This document shows, one piece after another, positions 42,801 to 51,961 of a stretch of DNA of 64,000 nucleotides. The DNA is from Pseudomonadota bacterium (GTDB taxonomy: Bacteria > Pseudomonadota > Gammaproteobacteria > Burkholderiales > Methylophilaceae). The number at the start of each line of letters is the position of its first letter. The first letter of the stretch is position 1. The stretch is from the NCBI GenBank assembly GCA_020053735.1, contig JAGVMP010000011.1, positions 186,001 to 250,000 of the forward strand. Direction: 5' to 3'. Position numbers and translations under genes: made by a program. The notes under the pieces were generated by a model, which did no database searches, was not told where the DNA came from, and saw only the letters and a list, made by a program, of their open reading frames with translations.

Positions 42801-44704
42801 TGAATGCACTCGTTAATTTAACCAGTTTGCTCAAATCTGCAAAGGAAATTTTTCCTTTTCATGGCGGTGTACATCCGCCTGAAAATAAGGCGCAGTCCAC
42901 CCAATTGCCGATTGGCCAGTTAAGCCTGCCCGAAAAATTGGTGCTGCCTTTGCGCCAACACGTCGGCAATATTCCAAAAGTAAAAGTAAGCATAGGCGAG
43001 CACGTATTAAAAGGCCAACTCATTGCGGAAGCAGAAGGCGCCGTATCCGCAGCCATTCACGCGCCTACCTCTGGCACTATTTTTTCGATTGCAGATGCCA
43101 CCATTCCACACCCTTCTGGCTTGCCAGATAGATGCATTACGTTAATCCCTGACGGTAAAGATACGTGGATAGACAAAAAACCACAAAATTGGCGTACTGG
43201 CGATAGAAAAAATTTAGTCGCCAGCCTACGTTTATCTGGCATTGTTGGCTTGGGTGGTGCAACTTTTCCTACCCATATTAAATTGCGCGCCGACGGAAAA
43301 AGTGGGGTACATACGCTGATTATCAACGCCGCCGAGTGCGAGCCTTATATTACTTGCGACGACAGATTAATGCGTGAGCGTGCCGATGAAATCGTCCAAG
43401 GTATTGCCATTGCACAATTTATGCTGGGTGCAGAGCGCGTGATTATTGGCATTGAGGACAACAAGCCAGAAGCAGCGAAGGCCATGGAGGCCGCAGTAAA
43501 TAAGGTAGCCATTGCCAACACTAAAATGGAAGTTGTTGTAGTACCCACGTTGTACCCTAGCGGCGATGCCAGAAGACTGGTGCATCTAGTACTGGGTACA
43601 GAAATTCCGCACGATAAACGCTCCACCGAAGTGGGCTTGCAAGTGTTTAACGTGGCGACAGTGCTGGCGTTATACCGCTATTTTGAATTTGGCGAACCCA
43701 GCATCAGCCGCATCGTTTCAATGACAGGCAATGTGCAACAACCGCAAAACTTTGAAGTGTTGTTCGGCACGCCTCTGCCGCACCTAGTGACCGCAGCAGG
43801 CGGTGCCAAAGCAGATACCAGCCACTACATCATGGGCGGCCCGATGATGGGGTTTGCGCTGCCAGATGAAAACGTACCGATTACCAAGGCTGCCAACTGC
43901 ATTATTGCCGCAAGCCCAAATTTATTCGCGCCACCACCGCCAGCCATGCCGTGCATCCGCTGTGCCCGCTGTGCCGATGCTTGTCCGGTAAATTTGCAAC
44001 CACAAGAACTATATTGGTTTGCCAAAGCTGATAACTTTGAAAAAGCTAACGATTACAAACTGTTCGACTGCATTGAATGCGGTGCTTGCTCTTATGTTTG
44101 TCCCAGTAATATTCCACTGGTGCAATATTATCGCTACGCCAAAAGTGAGATTATTGCCGCAGATAAGGCCAAAGAAGCAGCGGATTTAGCGCGTGAACGC
44201 AACGATTTTAGGCTGGCGCGGATTGAGCGCGAAAAACTTGAGCGCGCGCAAAAACATGCTGAGCGTGCCGAAGCCGGCAAAGCCGCGGCTGCCAAATTAG
44301 CAGCAGAAAAAGCTGCTAATGGTGCAATTAAGGATGCTCTGGAGACCAATATCCATGCGGCTCCTGGCGATGCTAAAGATAACGAAGCTGACGTTCAAAA
44401 AGCAGCGAAACAAGCAGCCATTGCAGCTGCCATTGAACGTGCCAAAGCCGCCAAGGCAGCGGCCGTAGCCAGTGGCGACGCACCTAAAAATGTGGTGAAC
44501 GCCGATGCATCTGTGAAAAAAGAAATTGCGGAGATTGATGCTAGACGTGACGCAGTAGGTTTAAGTGAAAAATTAGCAGTAGATCCAGTAGCAGTCGAAG
44601 ATAAACAAGCTAAAATTGCAGCGGCGATTGCAAAAGCCAAAGCGGCAAAGGCCGCAGCAGATGCAGTCAAACTAATTGAAAACGCGAGCGAAAATAAAGA
44701 ATGA
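42800..44704 (+). CDS. rsxC: Electron transport complex subunit RsxC/RnfC
   Basis: A 634-residue peripheral subunit. N-terminal FPFHGGVHPPENK, NADH/FMN-binding region GIVGLGGATFPTHIKL and INAAECEPYITCDDRLM, then two ferredoxin-type clusters (MPCIRCARCADACPVN and DCIECGACSYVCPSNIPLVQYY). The last 170 residues are a long Ala/Lys/Glu-rich extension (EKLERAQKHAERAEAGKAAA and repeats of AAIERAKAAKAAA), as in enterobacterial RsxC. It overlaps rsxD by 4 bp. Confidence 0.96.
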   Translation: MNALVNLTSLLKSAKEIFPFHGGVHPPENKAQSTQLPIGQLSLPEKLVLPLRQHVGNIPKVKVSIGEHVLKGQLIAEAEGAVSAAIHAPTSGTIFSIADATIPHPSGLPDRCITLIPDGKDTWIDKKPQNWRTGDRKNLVASLRLSGIVGLGGATFPTHIKLRADGKSGVHTLIINAAECEPYITCDDRLMRERADEIVQGIAIAQFMLGAERVIIGIEDNKPEAAKAMEAAVNKVAIANTKMEVVVVPTLYPSGDARRLVHLVLGTEIPHDKRSTEVGLQVFNVATVLALYRYFEFGEPSISRIVSMTGNVQQPQNFEVLFGTPLPHLVTAAGGAKADTSHYIMGGPMMGFALPDENVPITKAANCIIAASPNLFAPPPPAMPCIRCARCADACPVNLQPQELYWFAKADNFEKANDYKLFDCIECGACSYVCPSNIPLVQYYRYAKSEIIAADKAKEAADLARERNDFRLARIEREKLERAQKHAERAEAGKAAAAKLAAEKAANGAIKDALETNIHAAPGDAKDNEADVQKAAKQAAIAAAIERAKAAKAAAVASGDAPKNVVNADASVKKEIAEIDARRDAVGLSEKLAVDPVAVEDKQAKIAAAIAKAKAAKAAADAVKLIENASENKE

Positions 44705-45723
44705 TGAATAGAAGTCCTTACATCTCTGATGCACCAAGCGTTGGCGCCATCATGCTAAAAGTGCTGCTCGCACTCGTGCCTGGCATCATCGCCTATGTAT
44801 GGATGTTTGGTGGCGGCATTTTGGTGACTTTATTGCTTGCTACTGTGACTGCGCTATTGGCAGAAGCGGTCATGCTCAAAATAAGAAACCGTCCTATTCA
44901 ACCATTTTTAACTGACTACAGTGCGGTTACTACCGCTTGGTTGTTAGCGTTAGCAATACCGCCACTTAGCCCATGGTGGCTGATTGTGGTGGGCACTTTG
45001 TTTGCCATTGTCATTGCCAAACATTTATACGGCGGCCTAGGTTATAACCCGTTCAATCCCGCCATGATTGGCTATGCAGTGTTACTGATTTCGTTTCCAG
45101 CGCTCATGACTAAATGGCCAGCTGCTTTGCAATTGGCGCAAACCAAACTTGGTTTTATCGACCAGTTACAGTTTATTTTTAGCGGGGCTTTGCCACCACA
45201 AATTATGCTGGATGCGGTCACCAGCGCGACCCCTTTGGATTATTTAAAAACACAGCTTACTTTAAATCATGACGTGGCTGGTATATCGCAAGCACCAATA
45301 TTTGGCACATTGGGTGGCAAGGGTGGAGAATATGTAGCAGGTGCTTATCTGTTGGGTGGCTTGTATTTATGGCAGCAAAAAATTATCACTTGGCATTTAC
45401 CCACTGCTTTTTTGGCGGCACTTGCGGTTATTTCTGGCGTATTTTGGCTAGCTGATTCTGCGCATTACGCTTCACCTGCTTTTCACTTGTTTAGCGGTGC
45501 GAGTATTTTGTGCGCGTTTTTTATTATTACCGACCCAGTGAGCGGGCCTACCACACCAAAAGGCAAGCTGTGGTTTGCGGCAGGCGTCGCCGTTATTACC
45601 TATTTAATTCGCGTGTATGGCGGCTACCCTGATGGGGTTGCGTTTGCGGTCATTTTCATGAATATTTGCGTTCCGCTGATAGACGCGCATACCCAGCCGC
45701 GCGTTTTCGGCCATTCAAAATGA
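44701..45723 (+). CDS. rsxD: Electron transport complex subunit RsxD/RnfD
   Basis: A 340-residue integral membrane subunit with eight to ten helices. The FMN-attachment region DAVTSATPLDYL matches the (S/T)xAT motif for covalent flavin through a phosphoester Thr, and GGLGYNPFNPAMIGYAV is conserved. The ATG overlaps the rsxC stop. Confidence 0.95.
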   Translation: MMNRSPYISDAPSVGAIMLKVLLALVPGIIAYVWMFGGGILVTLLLATVTALLAEAVMLKIRNRPIQPFLTDYSAVTTAWLLALAIPPLSPWWLIVVGTLFAIVIAKHLYGGLGYNPFNPAMIGYAVLLISFPALMTKWPAALQLAQTKLGFIDQLQFIFSGALPPQIMLDAVTSATPLDYLKTQLTLNHDVAGISQAPIFGTLGGKGGEYVAGAYLLGGLYLWQQKIITWHLPTAFLAALAVISGVFWLADSAHYASPAFHLFSGASILCAFFIITDPVSGPTTPKGKLWFAAGVAVITYLIRVYGGYPDGVAFAVIFMNICVPLIDAHTQPRVFGHSK

Positions 45724-45858
45724 AACTAGCTTCTCACTTCGGCGTTGCGCATCAAAAAATTTTCCTCACATATAACCCATATGCATCGTCATATTTTTTA
45801 TCGCGCGCCTTGAATTGCTTTGCCAGTTACATTTTCTCAGATTGTTTTGGATTCTTTG

Positions 45859-46479
45859 ATGACTGAAACCATCATTAAACACGCCAGTAAAACCGCACTG
45901 ACGTTGATTGCATTTGCCTTGGTGTTTACCGCACTATTGGCTTATGTCTTTCAAATCACCAAAGTGCCGATTGAAAAAAGTGAGGCTGCGGCACGCTTGG
46001 CACTATTTAGGCAAATTGTGCCTGCCAGCATGCACGATAATGACATTTTAAAAGATACGCTGACCATTGCGCCAAATGACTTGCTGGGCAACATACAGGC
46101 AAGCGTTGCCAACCGTGTGCGCATTAACAATGCACCTGCGGCTATTATTTTAGAGGCGATTGCGCACGACGGTTATAGCGGTGATATTAAACTGCTCATT
46201 GCCATTAAGTATGATGGCGAGATTAGTGGCGTACGTGTGCTCACGCACAAAGAAACGCCAGGTTTGGGCGATTATATTGATATTGCCAAGGACGATTGGA
46301 TTAAACTTTTTGATGCAGAATCACTCACAAAAACAGACGATAAAAATTGGCAGGTAAGAAAAGATGGCGGTCAATTTGATTACATGGCGGGTGCTACTAT
46401 TACACCTCGCGCAGTGGTAAAAGCAGTGCATAAAGCGCTAAAATATTTTGAAGCGAATAAAGATGCCTTATTTGTTTAA
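45859..46479 (+). CDS. rsxG: Electron transport complex subunit RsxG/RnfG
   Basis: About 206 residues from ATG 45859 (MTETIIKHASKTALTLI); a TTG 39 bp upstream is a less likely start. One N-terminal helix anchors it, and the periplasmic domain has the FMN-binding motif DYMAGATITPRAV, where the Thr carries the covalent flavin. HKETPGLGDYIDI is also diagnostic. A gap of 135 bp separates it from rsxD. Confidence 0.94.
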   Translation: MTETIIKHASKTALTLIAFALVFTALLAYVFQITKVPIEKSEAAARLALFRQIVPASMHDNDILKDTLTIAPNDLLGNIQASVANRVRINNAPAAIILEAIAHDGYSGDIKLLIAIKYDGEISGVRVLTHKETPGLGDYIDIAKDDWIKLFDAESLTKTDDKNWQVRKDGGQFDYMAGATITPRAVVKAVHKALKYFEANKDALFV

Positions 46480-46524
46480 AGTCATGGTTTGCTTAAAGTC
46501 AGCTTTACTTAAAGGTTAGCTTAA

Positions 46525-47199
46525 ATGAGTCAATATACTGAAATTATCGAAAATGGCCTTTGGAAGCAAAACCCTGGCGTTGTGCAGCTACTCGGCCTTT
46601 GCCCAACATTGGCAGTCACGACATCGGTGGTGAATGGTGTGAGCTTAGGTTTGGCCACTGCGTTAGTGATGGCCGCCGCCAATGGCTCAGTATCACCTGT
46701 GCGTAAATTTGTGCCCAGCGAGATTCGCGTACCCGTCTTTATTTTGGTCATTGCGGCGTTGGTCACTGTGATTGATTTAACCATTCATGGTTTTGCCGAA
46801 CCGTTGCATAAAGTATTAGGCATATTCATTCCGTTAATTGTGGTGAATTGCATTGTATTAGCACGCGTAGAAAGCTTTGCCGCCAAAAACCCGCCAGCTC
46901 CCGCCATCTTAGATGGATTCATGATGGGCTTGGGATTGACTTTTGTATTAGGGATTTTAGGTGGCATGCGCGAACTCATCGGTAAAGGCACCTTATTTTC
47001 TGGCCTAGATTTAGCCTTTGGGCCAAACTTTAAGCCTTATGTGCTGACCGTTATTAGCGATTATCACGGCTTTTTGCTAGCGATTCTGCCGCCCGGTGCA
47101 TTTTTAGGTTTGGCGTGTTTAATTGCGTTTCGCAATTGGGCGGGTAATCGCGCACCTAAAGTTACCCAAGCTGGCGGTGCGCTTAAACCCGCGCATTAG
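46525..47199 (+). CDS. rsxE: Electron transport complex subunit RsxE/RnfE
   Basis: A 224-residue, about six-helix membrane subunit homologous to RsxA: NGLWKQNPGVVQLLGLCPTLAVTTSVVNG with the conserved Cys, and IPLIVVNCIVLARVESFA with the second. Last rsx gene; nth follows 37 bp later, the standard rsx-nth order. Confidence 0.96.
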   Translation: MSQYTEIIENGLWKQNPGVVQLLGLCPTLAVTTSVVNGVSLGLATALVMAAANGSVSPVRKFVPSEIRVPVFILVIAALVTVIDLTIHGFAEPLHKVLGIFIPLIVVNCIVLARVESFAAKNPPAPAILDGFMMGLGLTFVLGILGGMRELIGKGTLFSGLDLAFGPNFKPYVLTVISDYHGFLLAILPPGAFLGLACLIAFRNWAGNRAPKVTQAGGALKPAH

Positions 47200-47236
47200 C
47201 TTTTTACATAGCCGCCTTTATATACAAATCCCTGCA

Positions 47237-47938
47237 ATGAATGCCGAAAAAAGATTCGAAATTTTTAAGCGCCTGTCCATTGCCATTCCGCAGCCGACTA
47301 CCGAGTTGGAACACAGCAGCACGTTTGAGTTGTTAATCGCAGTGATTTTATCGGCGCAAGCCACCGATAAAGGGGTCAATATTGCCACTAGAAAATTATT
47401 CAAAGTGGCTAACACACCGCTAGCGATTTTTAATTTGGGCGTTGCAGGGCTAGAAAGTTATATTAAGACTATCGGCTTGTACCACGCCAAAGCCAAAAAT
47501 GTCATCGCCTGTTGTGCGCAGCTCATCGAAAGGCACGATAGTCTCGTACCCAATACCCGCGCTGCTTTAGAGGCATTACCTGGCGTCGGTCGCAAAACTG
47601 CCAACGTTATTTTAAATACGGCATTTGGACAACCGACCATTGCGGTAGACACGCATTTATTTCGGCTGGGCAACCGTACTAAATTGGCTACAGGTAAAAA
47701 CGTGCTGCAAGTTGAACAGAAATACTTAAAAACGATTCCTAAGCAATTTTTGCAAGATGCACACCATTTGCTGATATTGCATGGCCGTTACACTTGCACC
47801 GCGCGCAATCCTAAATGTGGCGAGTGCTGCATTGTAGACTTATGTGAGTATCGTGATAAAGTGATTCCGAAAATTCATTTAATGGCCGGTGAGGGCATGA
47901 TAGTAAATAGCATGGCTGGCGACAGCGTGAGGCCTTAG
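47237..47938 (+). CDS. nth: Endonuclease III (DNA glycosylase/AP lyase)
   Basis: About 233 residues from ATG 47237; the frame is open upstream inside rsxE but the family start MNAEKRFEIFKRL fits. Helix-hairpin-helix LPGVGRKTANVIL with the catalytic Lys, then the catalytic Asp in AVDTHLFRLGNR. The C-terminal [4Fe-4S] loop is complete (C-x6-C-x2-C-x5-C in CTARNPKCGECCIVDLC). The tail has about 25 extra residues ending SMAGDSVRP. It removes oxidised pyrimidines. Confidence 0.96.
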   Translation: MNAEKRFEIFKRLSIAIPQPTTELEHSSTFELLIAVILSAQATDKGVNIATRKLFKVANTPLAIFNLGVAGLESYIKTIGLYHAKAKNVIACCAQLIERHDSLVPNTRAALEALPGVGRKTANVILNTAFGQPTIAVDTHLFRLGNRTKLATGKNVLQVEQKYLKTIPKQFLQDAHHLLILHGRYTCTARNPKCGECCIVDLCEYRDKVIPKIHLMAGEGMIVNSMAGDSVRP

Positions 47939-47955
47939 TAAAAGTGTTTATTGTG

Positions 47956-48047
47956 GATGAAGTGCAAGGCGTACGGCGCGCAAAAGCCGAGATAGTATGG
48001 GTTATACAGCGAGGCTGTGAGCACCGCGCAACGCAGCAATTCGTCGC
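47956..48047. repeat. Dispersed palindromic intergenic repeat, copy 2
   Basis: GATGAAGTGCAAGGCG at 47956-47971 and GCAACGCAGCAATTCGTC near 48030-48047 match the ends of the element at 1531-1643. The centre is different, but again GC-palindromic (GCGCGC against GCGC). It lies between nth and the FIST gene. Confidence 0.6.
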
Positions 48048-48074
48048 AAAAAATATTTTTACTAAGGCCTCATC

Positions 48075-49184
48075 ATGAAAGTCGCCACGGGACTAGCGAT
48101 TGGAATAACTGCGCAAGCAGAATTAGCTGCCAAAGCCGTTGAATCTGCCATGCTAAAGGCCAATATCCATGCGCCTTCCAGCGTATTACTTTTTTTAACT
48201 TCCGAGTTCGCAGCCGATCCGCAATCGGCTATTAAAGCTGCCGCTAAAGCTGCCAGCTGTACACAAATTATTGGCTGCTCGGCCACTGGTATTTTTACTG
48301 AGGAAGATTGGGTGATAGACAGTCCCGCTGCAGCTGCCATGGTATTTTCAGATTTAAATTTTAGTCATTCCAATGCTGATGATGCCATGTTGCTCACCTT
48401 AACGGCGCCCAATGCCATCAATACCACCTGGCTAAACAATTCTGAATTAAATAAGGCTGGCATCAGGTTTGGCGGCGTTTCTGGTGATGCCATTGGCCAA
48501 GGACCATTTTCAGTATGGCAAAACGGCAAAGGCACCACGCAGGGCTATTGCGATGGCGTCCTTGCCAACACGCGTGCTGCAGTTGGCGCATCGCATGGGC
48601 TGCAACTTATCTCATCGCCGCGGCGCATTACCAAAACCAATGGCAACGATTTGTTCTCGTTGGCTAGTTTACCCGCGCTTAGCACTTTATTTTCTGCCTG
48701 CAAAAAACAGGATATTTCCATCACAAAAGATGACATTCCTTACCATCAGTTGGTGGCGGTGTATGCCAACAAGGCCAGCCAACTGGAGCGTGGCGACTAC
48801 AACTTAGCTTCGCTCATTATTGCTAACCAAGATAATGCCTCTGTGACGCTGACCAAGCCGCTTAGAGAGGGCGATTGGTTAAGCTGGGCAATCCGCGATG
48901 TGGATGCGGCGCAAATTGACATTGTAAAAACCGCCAGCTTGCTGCGGCGTCAACTAGATACTGAGCCTGATTTTGGCCTGTTATTTTCGTGCCTTGGGCG
49001 TGGACCTTATTTTTACAATGGCACCGACCTAGATCTAGCGCTGATTAAAACGCTGTTTCCAAGTTTACCGCTGATTGGTTTTTATGGTAACGGTGTCATT
49101 GCCCCTATTGGCAGCGTGAATGAACTCTTACAATATTCGGCCGTGTTAGGTTTGTTTTCAAAAAGCAATGTGATTAGCTTATGA
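48075..49184 (+). CDS. FIST-domain sensory protein
   Basis: A 369-residue protein with FIST_N (about 1-190: VLLFLTSEFAADPQSAIKAA, IIGCSATGIFTEE, GIRFGGVSGDAIGQGPF) followed by FIST_C (about 210-365: VAVYANKASQLERGDY, FGLLFSCLGRGPYFY, PLIGFYGNGVIAPIG). FIST domains are predicted to sense small ligands, perhaps amino acids. It is a stand-alone soluble form, without kinase or cyclase domain attached. Confidence 0.88.
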   Translation: MKVATGLAIGITAQAELAAKAVESAMLKANIHAPSSVLLFLTSEFAADPQSAIKAAAKAASCTQIIGCSATGIFTEEDWVIDSPAAAAMVFSDLNFSHSNADDAMLLTLTAPNAINTTWLNNSELNKAGIRFGGVSGDAIGQGPFSVWQNGKGTTQGYCDGVLANTRAAVGASHGLQLISSPRRITKTNGNDLFSLASLPALSTLFSACKKQDISITKDDIPYHQLVAVYANKASQLERGDYNLASLIIANQDNASVTLTKPLREGDWLSWAIRDVDAAQIDIVKTASLLRRQLDTEPDFGLLFSCLGRGPYFYNGTDLDLALIKTLFPSLPLIGFYGNGVIAPIGSVNELLQYSAVLGLFSKSNVISL

Positions 49185-49188
49185 GTCT

Positions 49189-49247
49189 TTTTAAACCTTA
49201 TATCCTTGTTTAACCACTATGTCTTTATTTAACCTTTATGTCCTTGT
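49189..49247 (+). repeat. Three imperfect 19-bp tandem repeats over the DUF1841 start
   Basis: TTAAACCTTATATCCTTG, TTTAACCACTATGTCTTTA and TTTAACCTTTATGTCCTTG follow one another and lead into TTTAACCC. The second unit supplies an extra ATG (49219) opening an 11-codon frame that ends at 49251, overlapping the true start at 49238 in another frame. Confidence 0.7.
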
Positions 49248-49675
49248 TTAACCCTAGCCGCGACGAAGTACGCACCTTCTTTTTTGAGGCGTGGTCAAAA
49301 TTCAAAGCGCATCAATCGCTTACTGACTTAGAAAAAATTGCGCTTGGGGTGATGCATATGCACCCAGAATACCACTCCATATTAAACCAACCCGAGCAAT
49401 TTAAACATCAAGACTACTTTCCTGAGTTTGGTGAAACCAACCCATTTTTACACATGAGTTTGCATTTATCCCTACTTGAGCAAATCAGCATCAACCAGCC
49501 CATCGGTATTACAGGTATTTATACCGAACTCAAAACAAAGCACCAAAATGAGCATGACGCGCAGCATGCTGTTTTAGAATGTTTAGCTGAAACTATTTGG
49601 CAAGCACAACGTAGCAATACCAGCATGGATAGCGCGCATTATTTGCAGCTACTAAAGCAAAAAACACGCAACTAG
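49238..49675 (+). CDS. DUF1841 family protein
   Basis: A 145-residue soluble protein starting MSLFNPSRDEVRTFFFEAW. Typical segments of DUF1841 are ALGVMHMHPEYHSIL, YFPEFGETNPFLHMSLHLSLLEQ and NEHDAQHAVLECLAETIWQAQR. The function is unknown. The histidine-rich stretches (MHMHPEYH, FLHMSLHLS) could bind metal, but this is speculative. The start lies in a small tandem repeat. Confidence 0.85.
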   Translation: MSLFNPSRDEVRTFFFEAWSKFKAHQSLTDLEKIALGVMHMHPEYHSILNQPEQFKHQDYFPEFGETNPFLHMSLHLSLLEQISINQPIGITGIYTELKTKHQNEHDAQHAVLECLAETIWQAQRSNTSMDSAHYLQLLKQKTRN

Positions 49676-49711
49676 TTTGCTTTGCCTCCACATACATGAT
49701 TGAATACCGAT

Positions 49712-50269
49712 ATGACAATAATCAATATGCATAGCTGGCTTAACGAACATGGCGATTATTTGTATCGCTTTGCGCTGGCGCGCCTGCGCGACCCACACCA
49801 AGCCGAAGACGTGGTGCAAGAGACATTTTTAGCGGCCATCAAATCCCCCAGCTTTGCTGAGCAATCTGCACCGCGCACTTGGCTGACAGGTATTTTGAAG
49901 CATAAAATAATCGATGTGATGCGCAAAAATGTACGTGAAGTCGCGGTGTCTGATTTAACAGACGAAAATGAAGACAGCGCTACAGATGATTTTTTTGATG
50001 CTGCAGGCCACTGGGCAGACAAACCACTCAAGTGGGATATGCCTGAAAACGCGCTAGAACAAAAACAATTTTTAGGCGTGTTGCAAACTTGCATGGATAA
50101 ACTTCCGGCGAAAGCTGCTCAACTATTTATCATGCGCGATGTGCATGAAACGGATAACGAAGAAATTTGTAAGGAACTCAATATCAGCACGACCAATGCT
50201 TGGGTGATACTCTACAGGGCCCGTATGACATTAAGGAAGTGCTTAGAAATCAATTGGCTAGGTAGCTGA
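49712..50269 (+). CDS. ECF-type RNA polymerase sigma factor
   Basis: About 185 residues from ATG 49712 (TTG 49700 and ATG 49727 are alternatives). Region 2: LYRFALARLRDPHQAEDVVQETFLAAI, with PRTWLTGILKHKIID. Region 4: LPAKAAQLFIMRDVHETDNEEICKEL then ISTTNAWVILYRARMTLRKCL, a clear helix-turn-helix. An acidic linker (TDENEDSATDDFFD) separates the two. The zinc-finger anti-sigma gene and the RiPP-like operon follow, so it probably controls that operon. Confidence 0.9.
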   Translation: MTIINMHSWLNEHGDYLYRFALARLRDPHQAEDVVQETFLAAIKSPSFAEQSAPRTWLTGILKHKIIDVMRKNVREVAVSDLTDENEDSATDDFFDAAGHWADKPLKWDMPENALEQKQFLGVLQTCMDKLPAKAAQLFIMRDVHETDNEEICKELNISTTNAWVILYRARMTLRKCLEINWLGS

Positions 50270-50321
50270 TAATGGATGCTAATTTGGACCCATTAAATTT
50301 TAGGGGCTTAAAAGTTTAATT

Positions 50322-50567
50322 ATGTTGAGTTGTAAAGATGCGAGTCAAATCATTTCACAATCGTTAGATCGTCAATTAACGATGCGGGAACGTTTTGCCT
50401 TAAAATTACATCTACTTATCTGCAAATACTGCAAACAGTTTAGTCAACAGTTACACGCTATACGAGCTGCTTTAAAATTAGCTAACAGTGCTGTTGAAAA
50501 TGATGACACGGTTAAAATGCCATCAGAAACTAAAAAACGGTTGATGCAGTCAATTGAATCCAGTTAA
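50322..50567 (+). CDS. Zinc-finger anti-sigma factor (soluble ZAS type)
   Basis: An 81-residue protein with C4, H30, C34 and C37 (LHLLICKYCKQF), the H-x3-C-x2-C signature of zinc-binding anti-sigma factors. No membrane segment is seen, so it should bind the ECF sigma encoded 52 bp upstream in the cytoplasm. The zinc site suggests release by thiol oxidation or metal stress. Confidence 0.85.
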   Translation: MLSCKDASQIISQSLDRQLTMRERFALKLHLLICKYCKQFSQQLHAIRAALKLANSAVENDDTVKMPSETKKRLMQSIESS

Positions 50568-50590
50568 GATTAATTGACGTATAAACCAAC

Positions 50591-50633
50591 AAGTGCAAGA
50601 ATTTCTAACCCTAGCAATTTAAGCTTGGCACTT
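50591..50633 (+). promoter_or_regulatory. Hairpin in the leader of the precursor gene
   Basis: AAGTGCAAG (50591-50599) and CTTGGCACTT (50624-50633) form a stem with one bulge, about 45 bp before the precursor ATG. A regulatory or mRNA-stabilising role is possible; no T-run follows. Confidence 0.35.
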
Positions 50634-50677
50634 AACTATTAACTTAGAAACTATTATTTTTAAAAGGATACCAAAAC

Positions 50678-50995
50678 ATGACTACGACTAACAAATCTAC
50701 ATCAGCAAAAGCAGTTGCATTAGCAGTAACCAGCTCATTCGTATTATCAGTTGCTGCAACAACTGTAAGCGCGGCTGAGAATCCATTTGCGATTAAATCA
50801 TTATCTAGCGGTTATCAAGTAGCAGAGCATCACGAAAAAGCTAAAGATGGCAAATGCGGCGCTGAAATGAAAAAAGAGGGCGCTAAAGAAATGAAAGATG
50901 GCAAATGTGGCGCTGAAATGACAAAAGATGGCGCTAAAGAAATGAAAGATGGCAAATGTGGTGAAGGTAAATGCGGCGCTGAAAAAGCGAAGTAA
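50678..50995 (+). CDS. Secreted RiPP-type precursor with repeated (D/E)GKCG motifs (HvfA/bufferin-like)
   Basis: A 105-residue protein. A signal peptide (about residues 1-33, SSFVLSVAATTVSAAENPF) is followed by a core of two 17-residue repeats beginning KDGKCGAEM (56-72 and 73-89), then KDGKCG and EGKCG. The four Cys (60, 77, 94, 99) are all in (D/E)GKCG. This matches HvfA-type precursors, whose EGKCG motifs are modified by DUF692 enzymes to copper-binding heterocycles. The enzyme gene lies 36 bp downstream. AAGGAT precedes the ATG. Confidence 0.85.
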   Translation: MTTTNKSTSAKAVALAVTSSFVLSVAATTVSAAENPFAIKSLSSGYQVAEHHEKAKDGKCGAEMKKEGAKEMKDGKCGAEMTKDGAKEMKDGKCGEGKCGAEKAK

Positions 50996-51031
50996 TCGTT
51001 AACTCATCACTAAAGTCGCACATTAATCATT

Positions 51032-51961
51032 GTGTCATCTTTAGTTGACATTCAAGGCGTGGGTTTGGGGCTAAAGCGTGAGCTGATTCCCCAAATCCAA
51101 AGTCTTTATAATAACTCCTCAATCTCCAACATTAGTTTTGTCGAAATCGCCCCAGAAAACTGGATAGGCGCAGGCGGAAAATACGTGCAAGATTTAGCTT
51201 GGTTTGTTGAACGCTACCCGATTGTCTGCCATGGATTGTGTTTGTCATTAGGCGGGCCAGACCCGTTGAATATTGCGTTTTTAAAGCAGGTAAAGCAATT
51301 TTTAGCTGCCAATAAAATTCCGCTATATACCGAACATTTAAGTTATTGCACAGACAATTACCATGGTAAAACCGGTTATCTATACGATTTATTGCCAATC
51401 CCGTTTACCGAGGAAGCAGTGAAATATGTGGCTGCGCGCATCCGCCAAACGCAAGATATTTTGGGACAAAAGATCGCGGTAGAAAACGCCTCATTTTATG
51501 CTGCTGCACCCATTTCAAATTTATCTGAAATTGATTTTTTAAACGCAGTGCTGGTAGAAGCGGATTGCTGGTTACATTTAGATATCAACAATATTTATGT
51601 GAATAGTGTGAATTTTAATTTTGATGCAAGTGCATTTTTGCGGAAAATTCCGAAAGAAAAAATTGTCTACAGCCATGTGGCAGGGCACTACCGACAAGCG
51701 CCTGACTTACTCATTGATACGCACGGCATGGATGTGATTGACCCGGTATGGGCGCTGCTAGAAGAAGCCTACCAATTATTTGGCACTTTCCCTACGTTGC
51801 TAGAGCGCGACAGCAATATTCCGCCGCTACCTGTATTAATGCGCGAAGTGGATAAAATTGCAACCATTCAGGCAAAGAGTATGACGCAAAACCATCTGCC
51901 TGTAGGCCGCATGGCCATTGGTTTAAATATTGGTGGTCTGCAGGCCGATGCTTTATGTTAG
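51032..51961 (+). CDS. DUF692 multinuclear iron oxidase (MNIO), RiPP-modifying enzyme
   Basis: A 309-residue TIM-barrel enzyme starting at GTG 51032 (MSSLVDIQGVGLGLKRELI). DUF692 metal-ligand regions are visible: FVEIAPENWIG, YTEHLSYCTD, KIAVENASFYAA, WLHLDINNIYVN, SHVAGHYRQ and DTHGMDVIDP, with PTLLERDSNIPPL near the end. MNIO enzymes use two or three Fe ions and O2 to turn Cys of the precursor into thiooxazole or oxazolone/thioamide groups. It matches HvfB/BufB and overlaps the DUF2063 gene by 7 bp. Confidence 0.93.
   Translation: MSSLVDIQGVGLGLKRELIPQIQSLYNNSSISNISFVEIAPENWIGAGGKYVQDLAWFVERYPIVCHGLCLSLGGPDPLNIAFLKQVKQFLAANKIPLYTEHLSYCTDNYHGKTGYLYDLLPIPFTEEAVKYVAARIRQTQDILGQKIAVENASFYAAAPISNLSEIDFLNAVLVEADCWLHLDINNIYVNSVNFNFDASAFLRKIPKEKIVYSHVAGHYRQAPDLLIDTHGMDVIDPVWALLEEAYQLFGTFPTLLERDSNIPPLPVLMREVDKIATIQAKSMTQNHLPVGRMAIGLNIGGLQADALC

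Noticed and set aside
45724-45858. A small gene in the rsxD-rsxG gap
   Set aside because: The open frame there has no initiation signal and overlaps the rsxD end; no small Rsx subunit is expected at this position.
47123-47236. N-terminal extension of endonuclease III
   Set aside because: It overlaps the end of rsxE in another frame; the family start MNAEKRF at 47237 fits better.
49189-49247. CRISPR-like array
   Set aside because: Three contiguous imperfect 19-bp units without spacers; a small tandem duplication.
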